60,297 nucleotides of DNA from an uncultured Eubacteriales bacterium (GCA_948512295.1 CAOQRA010000003.1:1-60297); one strand, 5' to 3'; shown: positions 32,375 to 40,711, counted from the first letter of the stretch. Numbers and translations: made by a program. Notes: generated by a model not told the origin, from the sequence alone.

Positions 32375-33073
32375 CTACCTCACAAAATATTTTTCCATAT
32401 AAAATTTATTCCAAGGAGCTTTGCTTAAATCTGGCGGACACGAGAATACCATTTTAGTCTTGTTCACTGGGTGAGTAAACTCAAGTTTTCCTGCCCATAA
32501 GCCAAGATTTTTGCTTGCCCGAACTTTCTCTTTGCCATATTTATTGTCGCCATAAAGCGGGCAACCTATTCCAGCCATTTGAACGCGAATTTGATGGCTG
32601 CGCCCTGTGACAATTTTGACCTCCAAAAGACTGAGTTCTTCCGTAAAGGCAAGCACTTTATAACTAAGCTCTGCGCGCTTTACCCCAGCCTCACTCTGCG
32701 GAACGATTTTAACAATATTCTCTTTTTCATCTTTTTTAAGAAAGTTTATAAGAGTGCCACTCTTCTCTTTTGGCACACCTTGACACACCGCATAATACGT
32801 CTTTTTCATGCTGTCATTTTGAAGCTGCGCCGAAAGCCTTGCTGCCGACTTTGAGTTTCTAGCAAACACCATAAGCCCGCCAGTCGGCCTATCAAGTCTA
32901 TGCACAAGCCCAATAAACGCCTCACCAGGCTTTTGATACTTATCTTTTATATATTCTTTAACTTGAGTTAATAAATCAAGGTCGCCACTTTCATCTGCTT
33001 GTGACGGCACATTTTGCGGTTTAATCACCACCACAACTTGATTATCTTCATATAGTACATTTAAGTTTTGCAT
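32375..33073 (-). CDS. RluA-family pseudouridine synthase
   Basis: The catalytic motif HRLDRPTGGLMVFA places it in the RluA/RluD family, which isomerises uridines in 23S rRNA or tRNA. No N-terminal S4 domain is present, and at 232 residues it resembles the compact RluA/TruC-type members. The strand LLEVKIVTGRSHQIRVQMAG is also typical. ATG follows GAGGT. Target site cannot be fixed from sequence. Confidence 0.9.
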   Translation of the reverse strand: MQNLNVLYEDNQVVVVIKPQNVPSQADESGDLDLLTQVKEYIKDKYQKPGEAFIGLVHRLDRPTGGLMVFARNSKSAARLSAQLQNDSMKKTYYAVCQGVPKEKSGTLINFLKKDEKENIVKIVPQSEAGVKRAELSYKVLAFTEELSLLEVKIVTGRSHQIRVQMAGIGCPLYGDNKYGKEKVRASKNLGLWAGKLEFTHPVNKTKMVFSCPPDLSKAPWNKFYMEKYFVR

Positions 33074-33079
33074 TTTACC

Positions 33080-33721
33080 TCACTTTTTTGTTGCCAAAAT
33101 AAACATTAAGCCATAGGCATAAATAGTAGCATTTTCATTATTAGTAACTGTCTCACATTTGTCTATTTCAAAACCAGCTTCTTTTAAAAGACTTGTTACT
33201 TTTTCTGGTTTCATATAGTTGTAATAAACTTTCAAATTCTCATCAAACTCTTCAGCTAAAATTTGTTCACCCTCTTGTTTTGGAATCTCCATAAGAATGC
33301 AAATTTTTCCATCTATTTCAAGCCAGTCGTTGAGTTTTATAAACAGCTTTTTAATATCATTTTCTGGCACATGAAATAGCACATTTTTAATAAAAATTCC
33401 GTCATACTTCTTCGTCGTATCAAAATCGCAAAAATCATAATGTATAAAATTTATATACGGATAGTTTCTCTTAGCGTATTCAAGCAAATTACTTGAAAAG
33501 TCAATCCCCTCTGAAAAGTATCCATTTTCATGAAAATAGTTTGCAAACACGCCTTGCCCACATCCCAAATCTAAAATGCTTTTGCGTTTCAAATTTTTCA
33601 TAAACTCGTTTACATAAGGAAGATAAAAATCCAGTTCTGAGCAGTTTTTGATATAAACATCCGAAATCGCATCATAATCTTTCCGCACCATTTCACGCTT
33701 TTGCTTGTTTGTTAGTTTCAT
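33080..33721 (-). CDS. Class I SAM-dependent methyltransferase
   Basis: The Rossmann methyltransferase motif I is SILDLGCGQGVFANYF, with an acidic post-I residue (EGIDFS) and motif IV-like IFIKNVLFHVP. At 213 residues it is a stand-alone small-molecule or unknown-substrate enzyme of the ubiE/type-11 branch. ATG follows GGAGA. It lies between two RNA-modifying enzymes, which does not prove an RNA target. Confidence 0.82.
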   Translation of the reverse strand: MKLTNKQKREMVRKDYDAISDVYIKNCSELDFYLPYVNEFMKNLKRKSILDLGCGQGVFANYFHENGYFSEGIDFSSNLLEYAKRNYPYINFIHYDFCDFDTTKKYDGIFIKNVLFHVPENDIKKLFIKLNDWLEIDGKICILMEIPKQEGEQILAEEFDENLKVYYNYMKPEKVTSLLKEAGFEIDKCETVTNNENATIYAYGLMFILATKK

Positions 33722-33737
33722 ATCTTCTCCAGTCTTT

Positions 33738-34580
33738 TTAAAACACTTTCAGTCCACGTGCACCACACGGAAGCACAATTTTTTCACGCGTTGGCAAGCC
33801 GACCTCGTCGGCATCTATTCCGCCCTCGCCAAAGGCAAGAGTTAGAATATTTTTTAGCACGCTCGCCTGCAAACCCGTTGTATAGGAATTAATCAGCACG
33901 AACAGCGGGTTATCAGACAGTATTTTCTTCGTCTGCAAAACAAAGTCATACAGCTTGTCCTCAAGTTTCCACATTTCACCATTTGGACCTCTGCCATAAC
34001 TCGGCGGATCCATGATAATTGCGTCATACTTATTCCCACGGCGAATTTCACGTTCAATAAACTTTTCGCAGTCGTCCACAATAAATCGGATATTGTTTAT
34101 GCCGTTAAGTCGACCATTTTCTTTAGCGCGCTCTACCATACCTTTGCTTGCATCAATATGAGTGACGCTAGCGCCCACACTTGCGCATGCGACGCTCGCC
34201 CCGCCAGTGTAAGCAAAAAGGTTCAAGATTTTTATTTCGCGTTTTGCATTTTTAATAAGCCTCATCATCTCCTCCCAGTTTGCTGCCTGCTCTGGGAAAA
34301 GCCCCGTGTGCTTAAATCCCATAGGTTTGATGATAAACTTTAAACTTTTCCAACTTATTGTCCATGCCTCTGGCACTTTGCCAAGGTTCTGCCAGTGCCC
34401 GCCACCGTTTTCACGGATATAATGAGCGTTTAAGCCTTTAAATTTTGCAAGGGGCGACTTCGCATGCCAAATAACCTGTGGGTCTGGACGAAGTAGTGTC
34501 ACATCACCCCAACGCTCTAATTTTTCACCATCGCCAGTGGCAAGCACTTCGTAATCTTTCCATGAATTTGCAAGTTTCAT
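33738..34580 (-). CDS. SAM-dependent methyltransferase, rRNA large-subunit type
   Basis: Motif I reads NLFAYTGGASVACASVGASV and motif IV DPPSYGRGP. This is the pattern of RlmI/RlmK-like 23S rRNA methyltransferases that modify a base with the help of DPPSxxR. There is no PUA domain, and the 280-residue length fits the compact Firmicutes form. ATG follows CAGGAG. It starts the methyltransferase-RluA-pepF group. Confidence 0.82.
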   Translation of the reverse strand: MKLANSWKDYEVLATGDGEKLERWGDVTLLRPDPQVIWHAKSPLAKFKGLNAHYIRENGGGHWQNLGKVPEAWTISWKSLKFIIKPMGFKHTGLFPEQAANWEEMMRLIKNAKREIKILNLFAYTGGASVACASVGASVTHIDASKGMVERAKENGRLNGINNIRFIVDDCEKFIEREIRRGNKYDAIIMDPPSYGRGPNGEMWKLEDKLYDFVLQTKKILSDNPLFVLINSYTTGLQASVLKNILTLAFGEGGIDADEVGLPTREKIVLPCGARGLKVF

Positions 34581-34637
34581 AATTACTCCTGACTAAATTT
34601 TATCAAATATTGTACAATTAAGCAACAAAAAACAAAT

Positions 34638-34660
34638 AAAAACAGCATAATGCTGTTTTT
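34638..34660. terminator. Bidirectional terminator AACAGCA/TGCTGTT
   Basis: A 7-bp GC-containing core with A and T runs on both sides follows the STAS gene and precedes the methyltransferase group. Confidence 0.8.
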
Positions 34661-34675
34661 ATTGTCGTTCTGCCA

Positions 34676-35017
34676 TTAATTGCTTGCTTCTCCATTATCT
34701 TCTTTTGGCATAATTTCATATATCCCTCCTACTTTAAGGACTCTATCCATAGCCTCAGAAACTTCTTCGATTGTAATTCTAATTCCACACTGACGAGCTT
34801 TTTTATATCTGCCCAACAAAAAGCCAAAAATGTCTTCTGATGGCAAAGCATCTACAAGATTAAAGGAAACTTTATTTAACTCGTTAAATAAAAGTTTTTC
34901 ATCAATTTCGTTTCTTATTGCTGGCAAGTTTTCAGCAGTCCCGATATCTCCTAATACTTTTACCGACAAAGTTTTTTCATTCTCATTAAGTTGCATTGTA
35001 ACGCTAAAATTTTCCAT
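34676..35017 (-). CDS. STAS-domain protein (anti-sigma-antagonist-like)
   Basis: Starting at the ATG at 35017, which has GGAGAGG upstream, the 113-residue protein shows a single STAS fold. Beta strands NFSVTMQL and LSVKVLG are followed by FNLVDALPSEDIFGFLLG, where serine 60 is at the switch position phosphorylated in SpoIIAA-like proteins, and then by VSEAMDRVLKVGGIYEI. It could be an antagonist in a partner-switching sigma control system, but no kinase or sigma gene is adjacent. Confidence 0.7.
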   Translation of the reverse strand: MENFSVTMQLNENEKTLSVKVLGDIGTAENLPAIRNEIDEKLLFNELNKVSFNLVDALPSEDIFGFLLGRYKKARQCGIRITIEEVSEAMDRVLKVGGIYEIMPKEDNGEASN

Positions 35018-35115
35018 ACCCTCTCCCTGTATTTTATATTTTACCAAAAAACTAACAATTTATCAACACTTATACAAAAAAGTCATCTAAGTTGCACTTT
35101 TTTATAATAAAATCG

Positions 35116-38100
35116 CTAAATCTTAGAAATATATATTTTTATTTCTTTTCCATCAAGATTGAGTGAGGTGTTAAAGTCGCCAATTTCTCCTGCTTTAAAC
35201 TCATCGGCGAGGATATCTCCAACAAACTGAGATTTGTTTGTCAAAAGTAGCTGTTGCAAGCTGTTGTCACCACTCACCTCAACGTGGATATGATTTACCA
35301 CTTCAAGTCCACTATCTTTGCGCAAATTTTGAACTTTGCTGACAAACTCATTGATATAACCTTTTTCAACAAGCTTAGGTGTAAGCGAAGTGTCAAGCAC
35401 GACAGTTGTTTCGCCATTAGTTTGAGAAGAGAACCCTTCTTTATTTTTAAGGCTTATGATTAAATCTTCTTCCTTTAGCGTAAGGTCCTGTCCATTAACA
35501 TTAAAGCAAACTTCGCCATGTTCTTTGACTTTTTTCACCAAACTAGTGCCATCACATGAGGCAAGAAAAGCACGAATATCATTTAGAAATCTGCCATACT
35601 TAGGTCCCAGTGTTTTGAGTTGCGGTTTAACTTCATAAAGTACATAACCATCCGCATCATTTAGAACTTCAAAATTTTCAACATTAAGTTCGTCTTGTAT
35701 AAGTGCGATGAGCTGACTGTCTAAATCCAGTTTCTTAGTTGACGCCACCATTACTTTACTAAGCGGTTGACGATTTTTAACGCCGCTTGCACTGCGGCAT
35801 GCACGCCCCAAATTGACAATCTCAAGGACCTTATTCATGCCGTCATTGAGTTTCGTATCTATATATTTTTCATCAGCCTCAGGATAGCGACAGAAATGCA
35901 CACTTTCAGGAACGCTAAAGTCGAGACTTCTGACAAGATTTTGATAAAGCTGCTCTGACATAAATGGCACAAAAGGAGCAATAAGTTTTGTAAGCCCAAC
36001 TAGCACCTCATACAATGTTTTATAAGCAGCAATTTTGTCCTCAGTCATCTCACTGCCCCAATATCTGTCACGTGAACGTCGAACATACCAGTTGGAAAGT
36101 TTGTCCACAAAATCGGTGATTGCACGAGAAGATGATAGCATATCAAAAGCTTCAAGTTTCTCATTAACAAATTTTACAAGGCTATTGTATTCACTTAGGA
36201 GCCATTTGTCAAGGTAAGAAAGCTTGCAATTCTCAAGAGAATATTTTAAAGGATTCATTTGGTCTATTTCCGCATAAAGTACATAGAACGCATAAACATT
36301 CCAAAGTGTGCCCATAAACTTACGTTGAAGTTCAACTAATGTGTCCTCATTAAAAGCAAGGCCTTGCGCCGGCAAGCAGTTTGAGAAGAAATACCATCTC
36401 ACGCCATCAGCGCCATATTTATTTAACACTTGCCATGGGTCTATTCCATTGCCAAGACTCTTTGACATTTTAAGCCCGTTGCGGTCAAGTACAAGTCCAA
36501 GCACATTGCATGCTTTGTATGGACTTTTGCCAAACAGTGCAGTGTTAACCGCTTGCAACGTATAAAACCAGCCACGAGTTTGATCTATCGCCTCACTAAT
36601 ATAATCAGCTTGAAATGTCTTTTCAAACAATTCTTTATTTTCAAAAGGATAATGAAGCTGAGCAAATGGCATCGCCCCACTATCAAACCAGCAGTCCATA
36701 ACCTCAGGAGTTCTTGTCATGGTCTTGCCACAATGAGGGCAAGGGAAAGTAATTTTATCGAGTGTAGGCTTATGCAAATCAAGGTGCCCTGTCACGCCAG
36801 AGAGTTTTTTAAGCTCTTCCACGCTGCCCACAACATGCATATGCCCATTTTCACAAAGCCAGAAAGGCAGTGGAGTTCCCCAGAAGCGATTGCGTGAAAT
36901 ACCCCAATCAATGTTATTCTCAAGGAAATTACCCATTCTGCCATTCTTAATAAAGTCTGGACGCCAATCTATTTTTTTGTTATTTGCCACCATCTTGTCT
37001 TTATACTCAGTAGTTTTAATAAACCAGTTACTTTTTGCATAATACAAAAGTGGGCTTTTGCAACGCCAGCAATGCGCACAAGAATGCTCAATTGGTTGCA
37101 CTTTAAACATTTTGCCACGTTCGGTCAGTGTTTTAATAATAAGTTTGTCAGCATCTTTAACAAACATTCCAGCAAACTCAGTATCGCTTGTCAGCTTGCC
37201 CGCCTCATCAACAAGTTGAATAAAATCTAGCCCGTATTTCTTGCCAACATTGTAATCCTCTTCACCAAAGGATGGTGCTATATGTACTATACCACTGCCG
37301 TCCTCGGTGGTGACATAGTCATCAACTACAACAAAGTATCCCTTCTTTACATCCTTGACTACATAATCAAAGATTGGTTCATAACGCTGAAACTCAAAAG
37401 CTTTCCCTTTTTTTGTGTAAAGCTTTGTATAACTGCCCTCTTCAAAAAGAGTGTCAATTAGACTGTCAAGCAAAATATAGTTTTTACCATTTGTGGAAAT
37501 TTTAGAATATAGCTCATGCGGATTCATACATAGTGCGATATTGCTTGGCAGTGTCCACGGAGTAGTCGTCCAAACAAGAAAATAAGTATTTTCTTCTTCC
37601 AAACTTTTAAACTCAACAAAAATAGAGTTTTCCTTAAGCACTTTGTAGTTATCACCATTTTCAAGCTCTGCTTTAGACAAACTTGTACCACAACGCGGAC
37701 AATATTGCACCACCTTGTGGCCTTGGTAGATAAGTCCTTTTTTGTCCATCTCTTTTAATGCCCAAAATATACTTTCAATATAGTTATTGTCATATGTGAT
37801 GTAAGGATTTTCCATATCCACCCAGTAGGCAGTTTTGTCAGTCAAATCCTCCCACATGCTTTTATATTCCCAAACAGAAGCTTTGCACTTTTCAATAAAC
37901 TTATCAATGCCGTACTCTTCAATATCTTTCTTACCCTTAAAGCCAAGACGTTTTTCCACCTCCACTTCAACAGGCAAACCATGAGTATCCCACCCGGCCT
38001 TGCGATATACAAAAAATCCTTTCATCGCCTTAAAGCGAGGAAGCACATCCTTCATAGCACGAGTAAGTACATGACCAATGTGAGGTTTCCCATTTGCAGT

Positions 38101-38247
38101 TGGAGGTCCGTCATGAAGCACAAAAAACTTATCGCTACCTTTGTTAAGTTCCAACCCTTTTTTGATAATGTTAGCACTTTTCCAAAACTCCAAAACCTCG
38201 TTTTCATTTTTTACAAAGTCAAGTTTAGTGTCTACCTTTTTATACAT
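35116..38247 (-). CDS. ileS: Isoleucyl-tRNA synthetase
   Basis: The enzyme charges tRNA-Ile. The HIGH motif is in PPTANGKPHIGHVLTR, the KMSKS motif in GLKMSKSLGN, and the editing domain lies between (GWDTHGLPVE, then VWTTTPWTLPSNIA). Zinc-type cysteines occur at CPRCG and CAHCWRC. The 1043-residue length and sequence style match the longer, eukaryote-like type 2 IleRS common in Clostridia, the form often insensitive to mupirocin. ATG follows AAGGGGA. Expression is controlled by a T-box leader and terminator upstream. Confidence 0.97.
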   Translation of the reverse strand: MYKKVDTKLDFVKNENEVLEFWKSANIIKKGLELNKGSDKFFVLHDGPPTANGKPHIGHVLTRAMKDVLPRFKAMKGFFVYRKAGWDTHGLPVEVEVEKRLGFKGKKDIEEYGIDKFIEKCKASVWEYKSMWEDLTDKTAYWVDMENPYITYDNNYIESIFWALKEMDKKGLIYQGHKVVQYCPRCGTSLSKAELENGDNYKVLKENSIFVEFKSLEEENTYFLVWTTTPWTLPSNIALCMNPHELYSKISTNGKNYILLDSLIDTLFEEGSYTKLYTKKGKAFEFQRYEPIFDYVVKDVKKGYFVVVDDYVTTEDGSGIVHIAPSFGEEDYNVGKKYGLDFIQLVDEAGKLTSDTEFAGMFVKDADKLIIKTLTERGKMFKVQPIEHSCAHCWRCKSPLLYYAKSNWFIKTTEYKDKMVANNKKIDWRPDFIKNGRMGNFLENNIDWGISRNRFWGTPLPFWLCENGHMHVVGSVEELKKLSGVTGHLDLHKPTLDKITFPCPHCGKTMTRTPEVMDCWFDSGAMPFAQLHYPFENKELFEKTFQADYISEAIDQTRGWFYTLQAVNTALFGKSPYKACNVLGLVLDRNGLKMSKSLGNGIDPWQVLNKYGADGVRWYFFSNCLPAQGLAFNEDTLVELQRKFMGTLWNVYAFYVLYAEIDQMNPLKYSLENCKLSYLDKWLLSEYNSLVKFVNEKLEAFDMLSSSRAITDFVDKLSNWYVRRSRDRYWGSEMTEDKIAAYKTLYEVLVGLTKLIAPFVPFMSEQLYQNLVRSLDFSVPESVHFCRYPEADEKYIDTKLNDGMNKVLEIVNLGRACRSASGVKNRQPLSKVMVASTKKLDLDSQLIALIQDELNVENFEVLNDADGYVLYEVKPQLKTLGPKYGRFLNDIRAFLASCDGTSLVKKVKEHGEVCFNVNGQDLTLKEEDLIISLKNKEGFSSQTNGETTVVLDTSLTPKLVEKGYINEFVSKVQNLRKDSGLEVVNHIHVEVSGDNSLQQLLLTNKSQFVGDILADEFKAGEIGDFNTSLNLDGKEIKIYISKI

Positions 38248-38264
38248 ATCTTTCCCCTTTTAAA

Positions 38265-38510
38265 CAAAAAAGCACGGCAGACTACAAGAACCCCGTGCTT
38301 TGAGATTATTTCAACCACTTGTATATCTTTTCAGCAAGCAAACACTTGCCTCTTCTGTAACGGGAAGTCCCGGCACACCTTACTAAAGTTTCAGGTTGCA
38401 ACTCCGAAAGTGATAATTTGAAAACTTTACCAGTGCTTTCCACCCAAGCAGCACCTCTCTATAGGTTCCATAATCAAATCTTGTCTTTCATCAACGCTTT
38501 TTAAGTTTAA
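38265..38510 (-). promoter_or_regulatory. T-box leader of ileS with terminator
   Basis: The leader carries the stem I landmarks: AGAGAGGTGCTG, then the apical GGTGGAAAGCACTGG, and a specifier ATC (38412-38414, isoleucine) in AATTATCACTTTCGG. The linker AGTAAGGTGTGCCGGG...CCCGTTA follows. It ends in a strong terminator, AAAGCACGG/CCGTGCTTT with a U run (38265-38301), about 20 nt before the ileS ribosome binding site. The canonical TGGNACC box is weak (AAGTGGTTGAAA near 38321-38332). Uncharged tRNA-Ile should favour readthrough. Confidence 0.82.
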
Positions 38511-38513
38511 ATG

Positions 38514-38543
38514 ATTTTAACATGTTTAAATTGCAATTGTCAA
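38514..38543 (-). promoter_or_regulatory. Promoter of the ileS T-box transcript
   Basis: Minus strand: TTGACA (38538-38543), an 18-nt spacer and TAAAAT (38514-38519). It overlaps the end of the upstream HEPN-CBS gene. Confidence 0.7.
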
Positions 38544-39262
38544 GAAAAATTATCAAGTATTTTGTTCATTTCCATGACATCAGAGCCCGTGATAATGCCC
38601 ATGGGCATCTCAGTGCTTTTGCCATTTTTAGTGATAAGAATTGCAAGCAATTTTGAATTTGAGTGAAATTGTGTTAGTGCATCTTCCACCGTCACGTCCT
38701 TGCTTGCAACAGCATAGTAGTTGCTGTTTTCAATTCGAGAAAGCATATCCTCAATTTTAACATTGTTTAAAAATACTTCCGACTTGCCCCCTGCAAGCAA
38801 AAATTTACCAAAAGAGTCCAATATTTTCTGTCCGTTTGCAACCCCAATAAGTTCATCTTGATTGTAAACTGGAATATTGGAATACTCACTACTTGACATT
38901 AAAGTGATGACTTCATACATCGTTTTATTAGCTTCCACTGTTAAAACATCACGTCGTACAAAATCTAATGCACGAGGTGGCAAAGATAATAGTTTATCAA
39001 GCTTTTCAATGTTCTTTACCACTTCATCATGAGGCTCAGCAATAACATAGTCTTCATTATTGTGAACAATAGCATTACGTAGTCTGCCATAGTCAATCAA
39101 AGTATCTTCATGTTTACGAACAATATAATTTAGACTTACACACCTACGAATTAAATCAGAAAATCCCATGCTTTTTGAAAAATCATAGCGTTTTTTAAGT
39201 GTGTAATCTATATTGTTGTACGCATTTAAAAACCTTTGAGCATTTGTTTTTACTTCTTCCAT
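38540..39262 (-). CDS. HEPN-like domain fused to a CBS pair
   Basis: From the ATG at 39262 (AAAGGAAAGG upstream) the protein has 240 residues. Residues about 5-95 are helical and contain RNAIVH at 62-67, matching the R-x4-6-H motif of HEPN ribonucleases. Residues about 105-238 form two CBS motifs (RDVLTVEANKTMYEVITLM and then SKDVTVEDALTQFHSN), which usually bind adenine nucleotides. The domain order suggests a nucleotide-sensing HEPN protein. Whether it cuts RNA is unknown; HEPN folds are also structural. It lies between SRP RNA and ileS. Confidence 0.7.
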   Translation of the reverse strand: MEEVKTNAQRFLNAYNNIDYTLKKRYDFSKSMGFSDLIRRCVSLNYIVRKHEDTLIDYGRLRNAIVHNNEDYVIAEPHDEVVKNIEKLDKLLSLPPRALDFVRRDVLTVEANKTMYEVITLMSSSEYSNIPVYNQDELIGVANGQKILDSFGKFLLAGGKSEVFLNNVKIEDMLSRIENSNYYAVASKDVTVEDALTQFHSNSKLLAILITKNGKSTEMPMGIITGSDVMEMNKILDNFS

Positions 39263-39329
39263 TTCCTTTCCTTTTAAACATTTTACTATAAAATCATGAA
39301 AAAACAAAGTAAATTGGCTATAAATCAAA

Positions 39330-39362
39330 AATAAAAAGCAAAGAGCAAATTAACTCTTCGCT
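39330..39362 (-). terminator. Terminator of the SRP RNA gene
   Basis: AGCGAAGAG with CTCTTTGCT (one G-U pair), followed by TTTTTATTTTT on the minus strand, lies just beyond the predicted RNA 3' end. Confidence 0.75.
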
Positions 39363-39371
39363 TGAATTTTC

Positions 39372-39641
39372 TTACTGGGCAATCTGCTTTGACAAACAAA
39401 AACCAACTGCCATAATGACTTTTTGCTCCACCAAAGTTTCCTCATGGCACATCAGATTACTTCCTTAAGGATGCTGCCGTCAAGCTCTGACCTGGTTCGG
39501 AAGGTCTAATTGCATAAGACCTTAATTTCATCACAAAAACTCATTACACATATTTGACAATCGAAAGCCGAGGCAGATATTCGTCCCTACTAAAGCGGGT
39601 TGTAGGTACAGAGCACCGCTAACTCTCCAACTAGCCCAGTG
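39372..39641 (-). ncRNA. ffs: Signal recognition particle RNA, large (Bacillus-like) type
   Basis: The RNA of the co-translational targeting particle that works with Ffh. The 5' Alu domain is unmistakable: GGGCTAGTTGGAGAGTTAGC, then GGTGCTCTGTACCTACAACCC. It is followed by the long helix and the domain IV region around GGTCAGAG...GGCAGCA (39471-39494). The 5' ACTGGGC pairs with the 3' GCCCAGT (39374-39380), giving an RNA of about 270 nt, the size of the Bacillus scRNA. A promoter (TTGCTC, 17 nt, TATAAT) and a terminator bracket it. The apical loop of domain IV differs from the usual GGAA-capped form. Confidence 0.9.
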
Positions 39642-39646
39642 ACGTT

Positions 39647-39675
39647 ATTATAGCATAAACCCTTAAAAAGAGCAA
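39647..39675 (-). promoter_or_regulatory. Promoter of SRP RNA
   Basis: Minus strand: TTGCTC (39670-39675), a 17-nt spacer and TATAAT (39647-39652), 6 nt before the predicted RNA 5' end. Confidence 0.75.
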
Positions 39676-39689
39676 GGAAATTATGCAAA

Positions 39690-39881
39690 TTAAGCTTTTT
39701 TTATTGCTTTTTGTGCTTTATCAGTAGCTTTTTTAGTTTTTTCCATAGCCTTGTCGATTTCTTGTACAACAGTTTTTTCAGCTTTATCAACAGTCTTTTG
39801 AGTAGATTGGCTATATTTATAAAGAAGTACACCTGTCACAAGTCCCATACCAAATCCTAAAAGCATGTAAATGTCTTTCAT
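39690..39881 (-). CDS. YtxH-like small membrane protein (63 aa)
   Basis: The ATG at 39881 is preceded by AAGGAGGGG. One N-terminal membrane helix (MLLGFGMGLVTGVLLYKY) is followed by a Lys/Ala/Glu-rich amphipathic tail with repeating KAEK/KAxKA units, as in YtxH-like stress-associated proteins. It should be anchored in the membrane with the tail in the cytosol. It is divergent from the XRE regulator at 40015 and may share control with it. Confidence 0.72.
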   Translation of the reverse strand: MKDIYMLLGFGMGLVTGVLLYKYSQSTQKTVDKAEKTVVQEIDKAMEKTKKATDKAQKAIKKA

Positions 39882-39941
39882 AATCCCCTCCTTAGGCTTA
39901 GTATGTGAAAAAGAAGTGATAATATACATTATGAAAATTAA

Positions 39942-39959
39942 TTCTTACTTTAGTAAGAA
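39942..39959. promoter_or_regulatory. Perfect palindrome TTCTTACTTTAGTAAGAA
   Basis: An 8-bp perfect inverted repeat with a 2-nt centre lies between the divergent YtxH-like gene and the XRE regulator gene. It is a good candidate operator for that regulator. Confidence 0.5.
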
Positions 39960-40014
39960 ATAAAAAATATTTATTCATAATGTTTTATTCTTTAACAAAA
40001 ACAAAGGAGGAAAT

Positions 40015-40251
40015 ATGAAAATTAATTTAAAAATAAAACAATTAAGAAAAGAATTGAAAATTACACAAACTCAACTTGCAAAGGAGCTTGGCGTGACTCA
40101 AGTGCAAATTTGCCGCTGGGAAAATCAAACATTTGAACCAAGTTATGAACAACTTATGCAACTCGCAATCTTTTTTAACGTGTCGGCTGATTACTTACTT
40201 GGGCTAGTTGATGAAAGAAACAACTTAAATTTTTCAAAAGGTAATAAATAG
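40015..40251 (+). CDS. XRE-family transcriptional regulator (78 aa)
   Basis: A Cro/CI-like single-domain protein. The helix-turn-helix is LTQTQLAKELGVTQVQICRWE-like (residues about 16-36) and the end is NVSADYLLGLVDE, the same C-terminal signature as the regulators at the left end of the window. ATG follows AAAGGAGG. A fragment of a related gene lies just downstream (40284-40355). It probably controls the divergent YtxH-like gene and itself through the palindrome at 39942-39959. Confidence 0.85.
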   Translation: MKINLKIKQLRKELKITQTQLAKELGVTQVQICRWENQTFEPSYEQLMQLAIFFNVSADYLLGLVDERNNLNFSKGNK

Positions 40252-40283
40252 TTTAACTTTGTAGTCTCTCTTGCAATAATAAT

Positions 40284-40355
40284 TGTAAAAATTTTGTCAC
40301 CTTGGCTGTATTTTTCAAATGCTCAATGGAATATTTAGTTGGATTAGAGGATTAA
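40284..40355 (+). pseudogene. Remnant of a second XRE-family regulator
   Basis: Translation in one frame ends VTLAVFFKCSMEYLVGLED before TAA (40353-40355). It matches the conserved C-terminus of the intact regulators (LAIFFNVSADYLLGLVDE). No helix-turn-helix region precedes it; the frame opens only after the stop of the 40015 gene. It is probably the tail of a deleted tandem paralogue. Confidence 0.6.
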
Positions 40356-40383
40356 GACATTTTTAAAGAGTCCCCCTCTTATT

Positions 40384-40517
40384 GTCATTCTGAGTGCTCG
40401 GGGCTCATCAATGCATTAAGCATTGATGGTGTGTGCAAGCGAAGAATCTTTTTAAAAATCTGTACCAAACAAATCAAAAAAGATTTTTCGACTCCATTTC
40501 ATTTCGCTCAGAATGAC
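40384..40517. repeat. MITE-like inverted-repeat element
   Basis: The ends are perfect 11-bp inverted repeats, GTCATTCTGAG (40384-40394) and CTCAGAATGAC (40507-40517). Inside are a perfect hairpin CATCAATGC/GCATTGATG and arms AATCTTTTT/AAAAAGATT. The end sequence belongs to a repeat type seen in many bacteria. It is non-coding. The rest of the 40252-40675 gap holds only the regulator remnant and AT-rich sequence. Confidence 0.7.
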
Positions 40518-40675
40518 ATTTATATTATGTCTATTAAAAATATAATCAAGTTATACACTCCATATGTAAAACAAATTGAGTCGATTTTTATCAAAAAGTT
40601 TCACATAACAAGAAACTATACTTTACGAAAACAATAAATTTAATTGGGCTTATAGATTAAAAGTTCATTTTTCAT

Positions 40676-40704
40676 TTGACTAAATTTGTCAAAAAAGGTA
40701 TTAT
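40676..40704 (+). promoter_or_regulatory. Promoter placed for a leaderless phosphoesterase mRNA
   Basis: TTGACT (40676-40681), a 17-nt spacer and TATTAT (40699-40704), ending 7 nt before the ATG at 40712. Confidence 0.6.
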
Positions 40705-40711
40705 TATTGTT

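Noticed and set aside
40431..40637. 68-codon plus-strand frame in the MITE-like region
   Set aside because: It begins inside the inverted-repeat element and lacks a ribosome binding site and domain signal.
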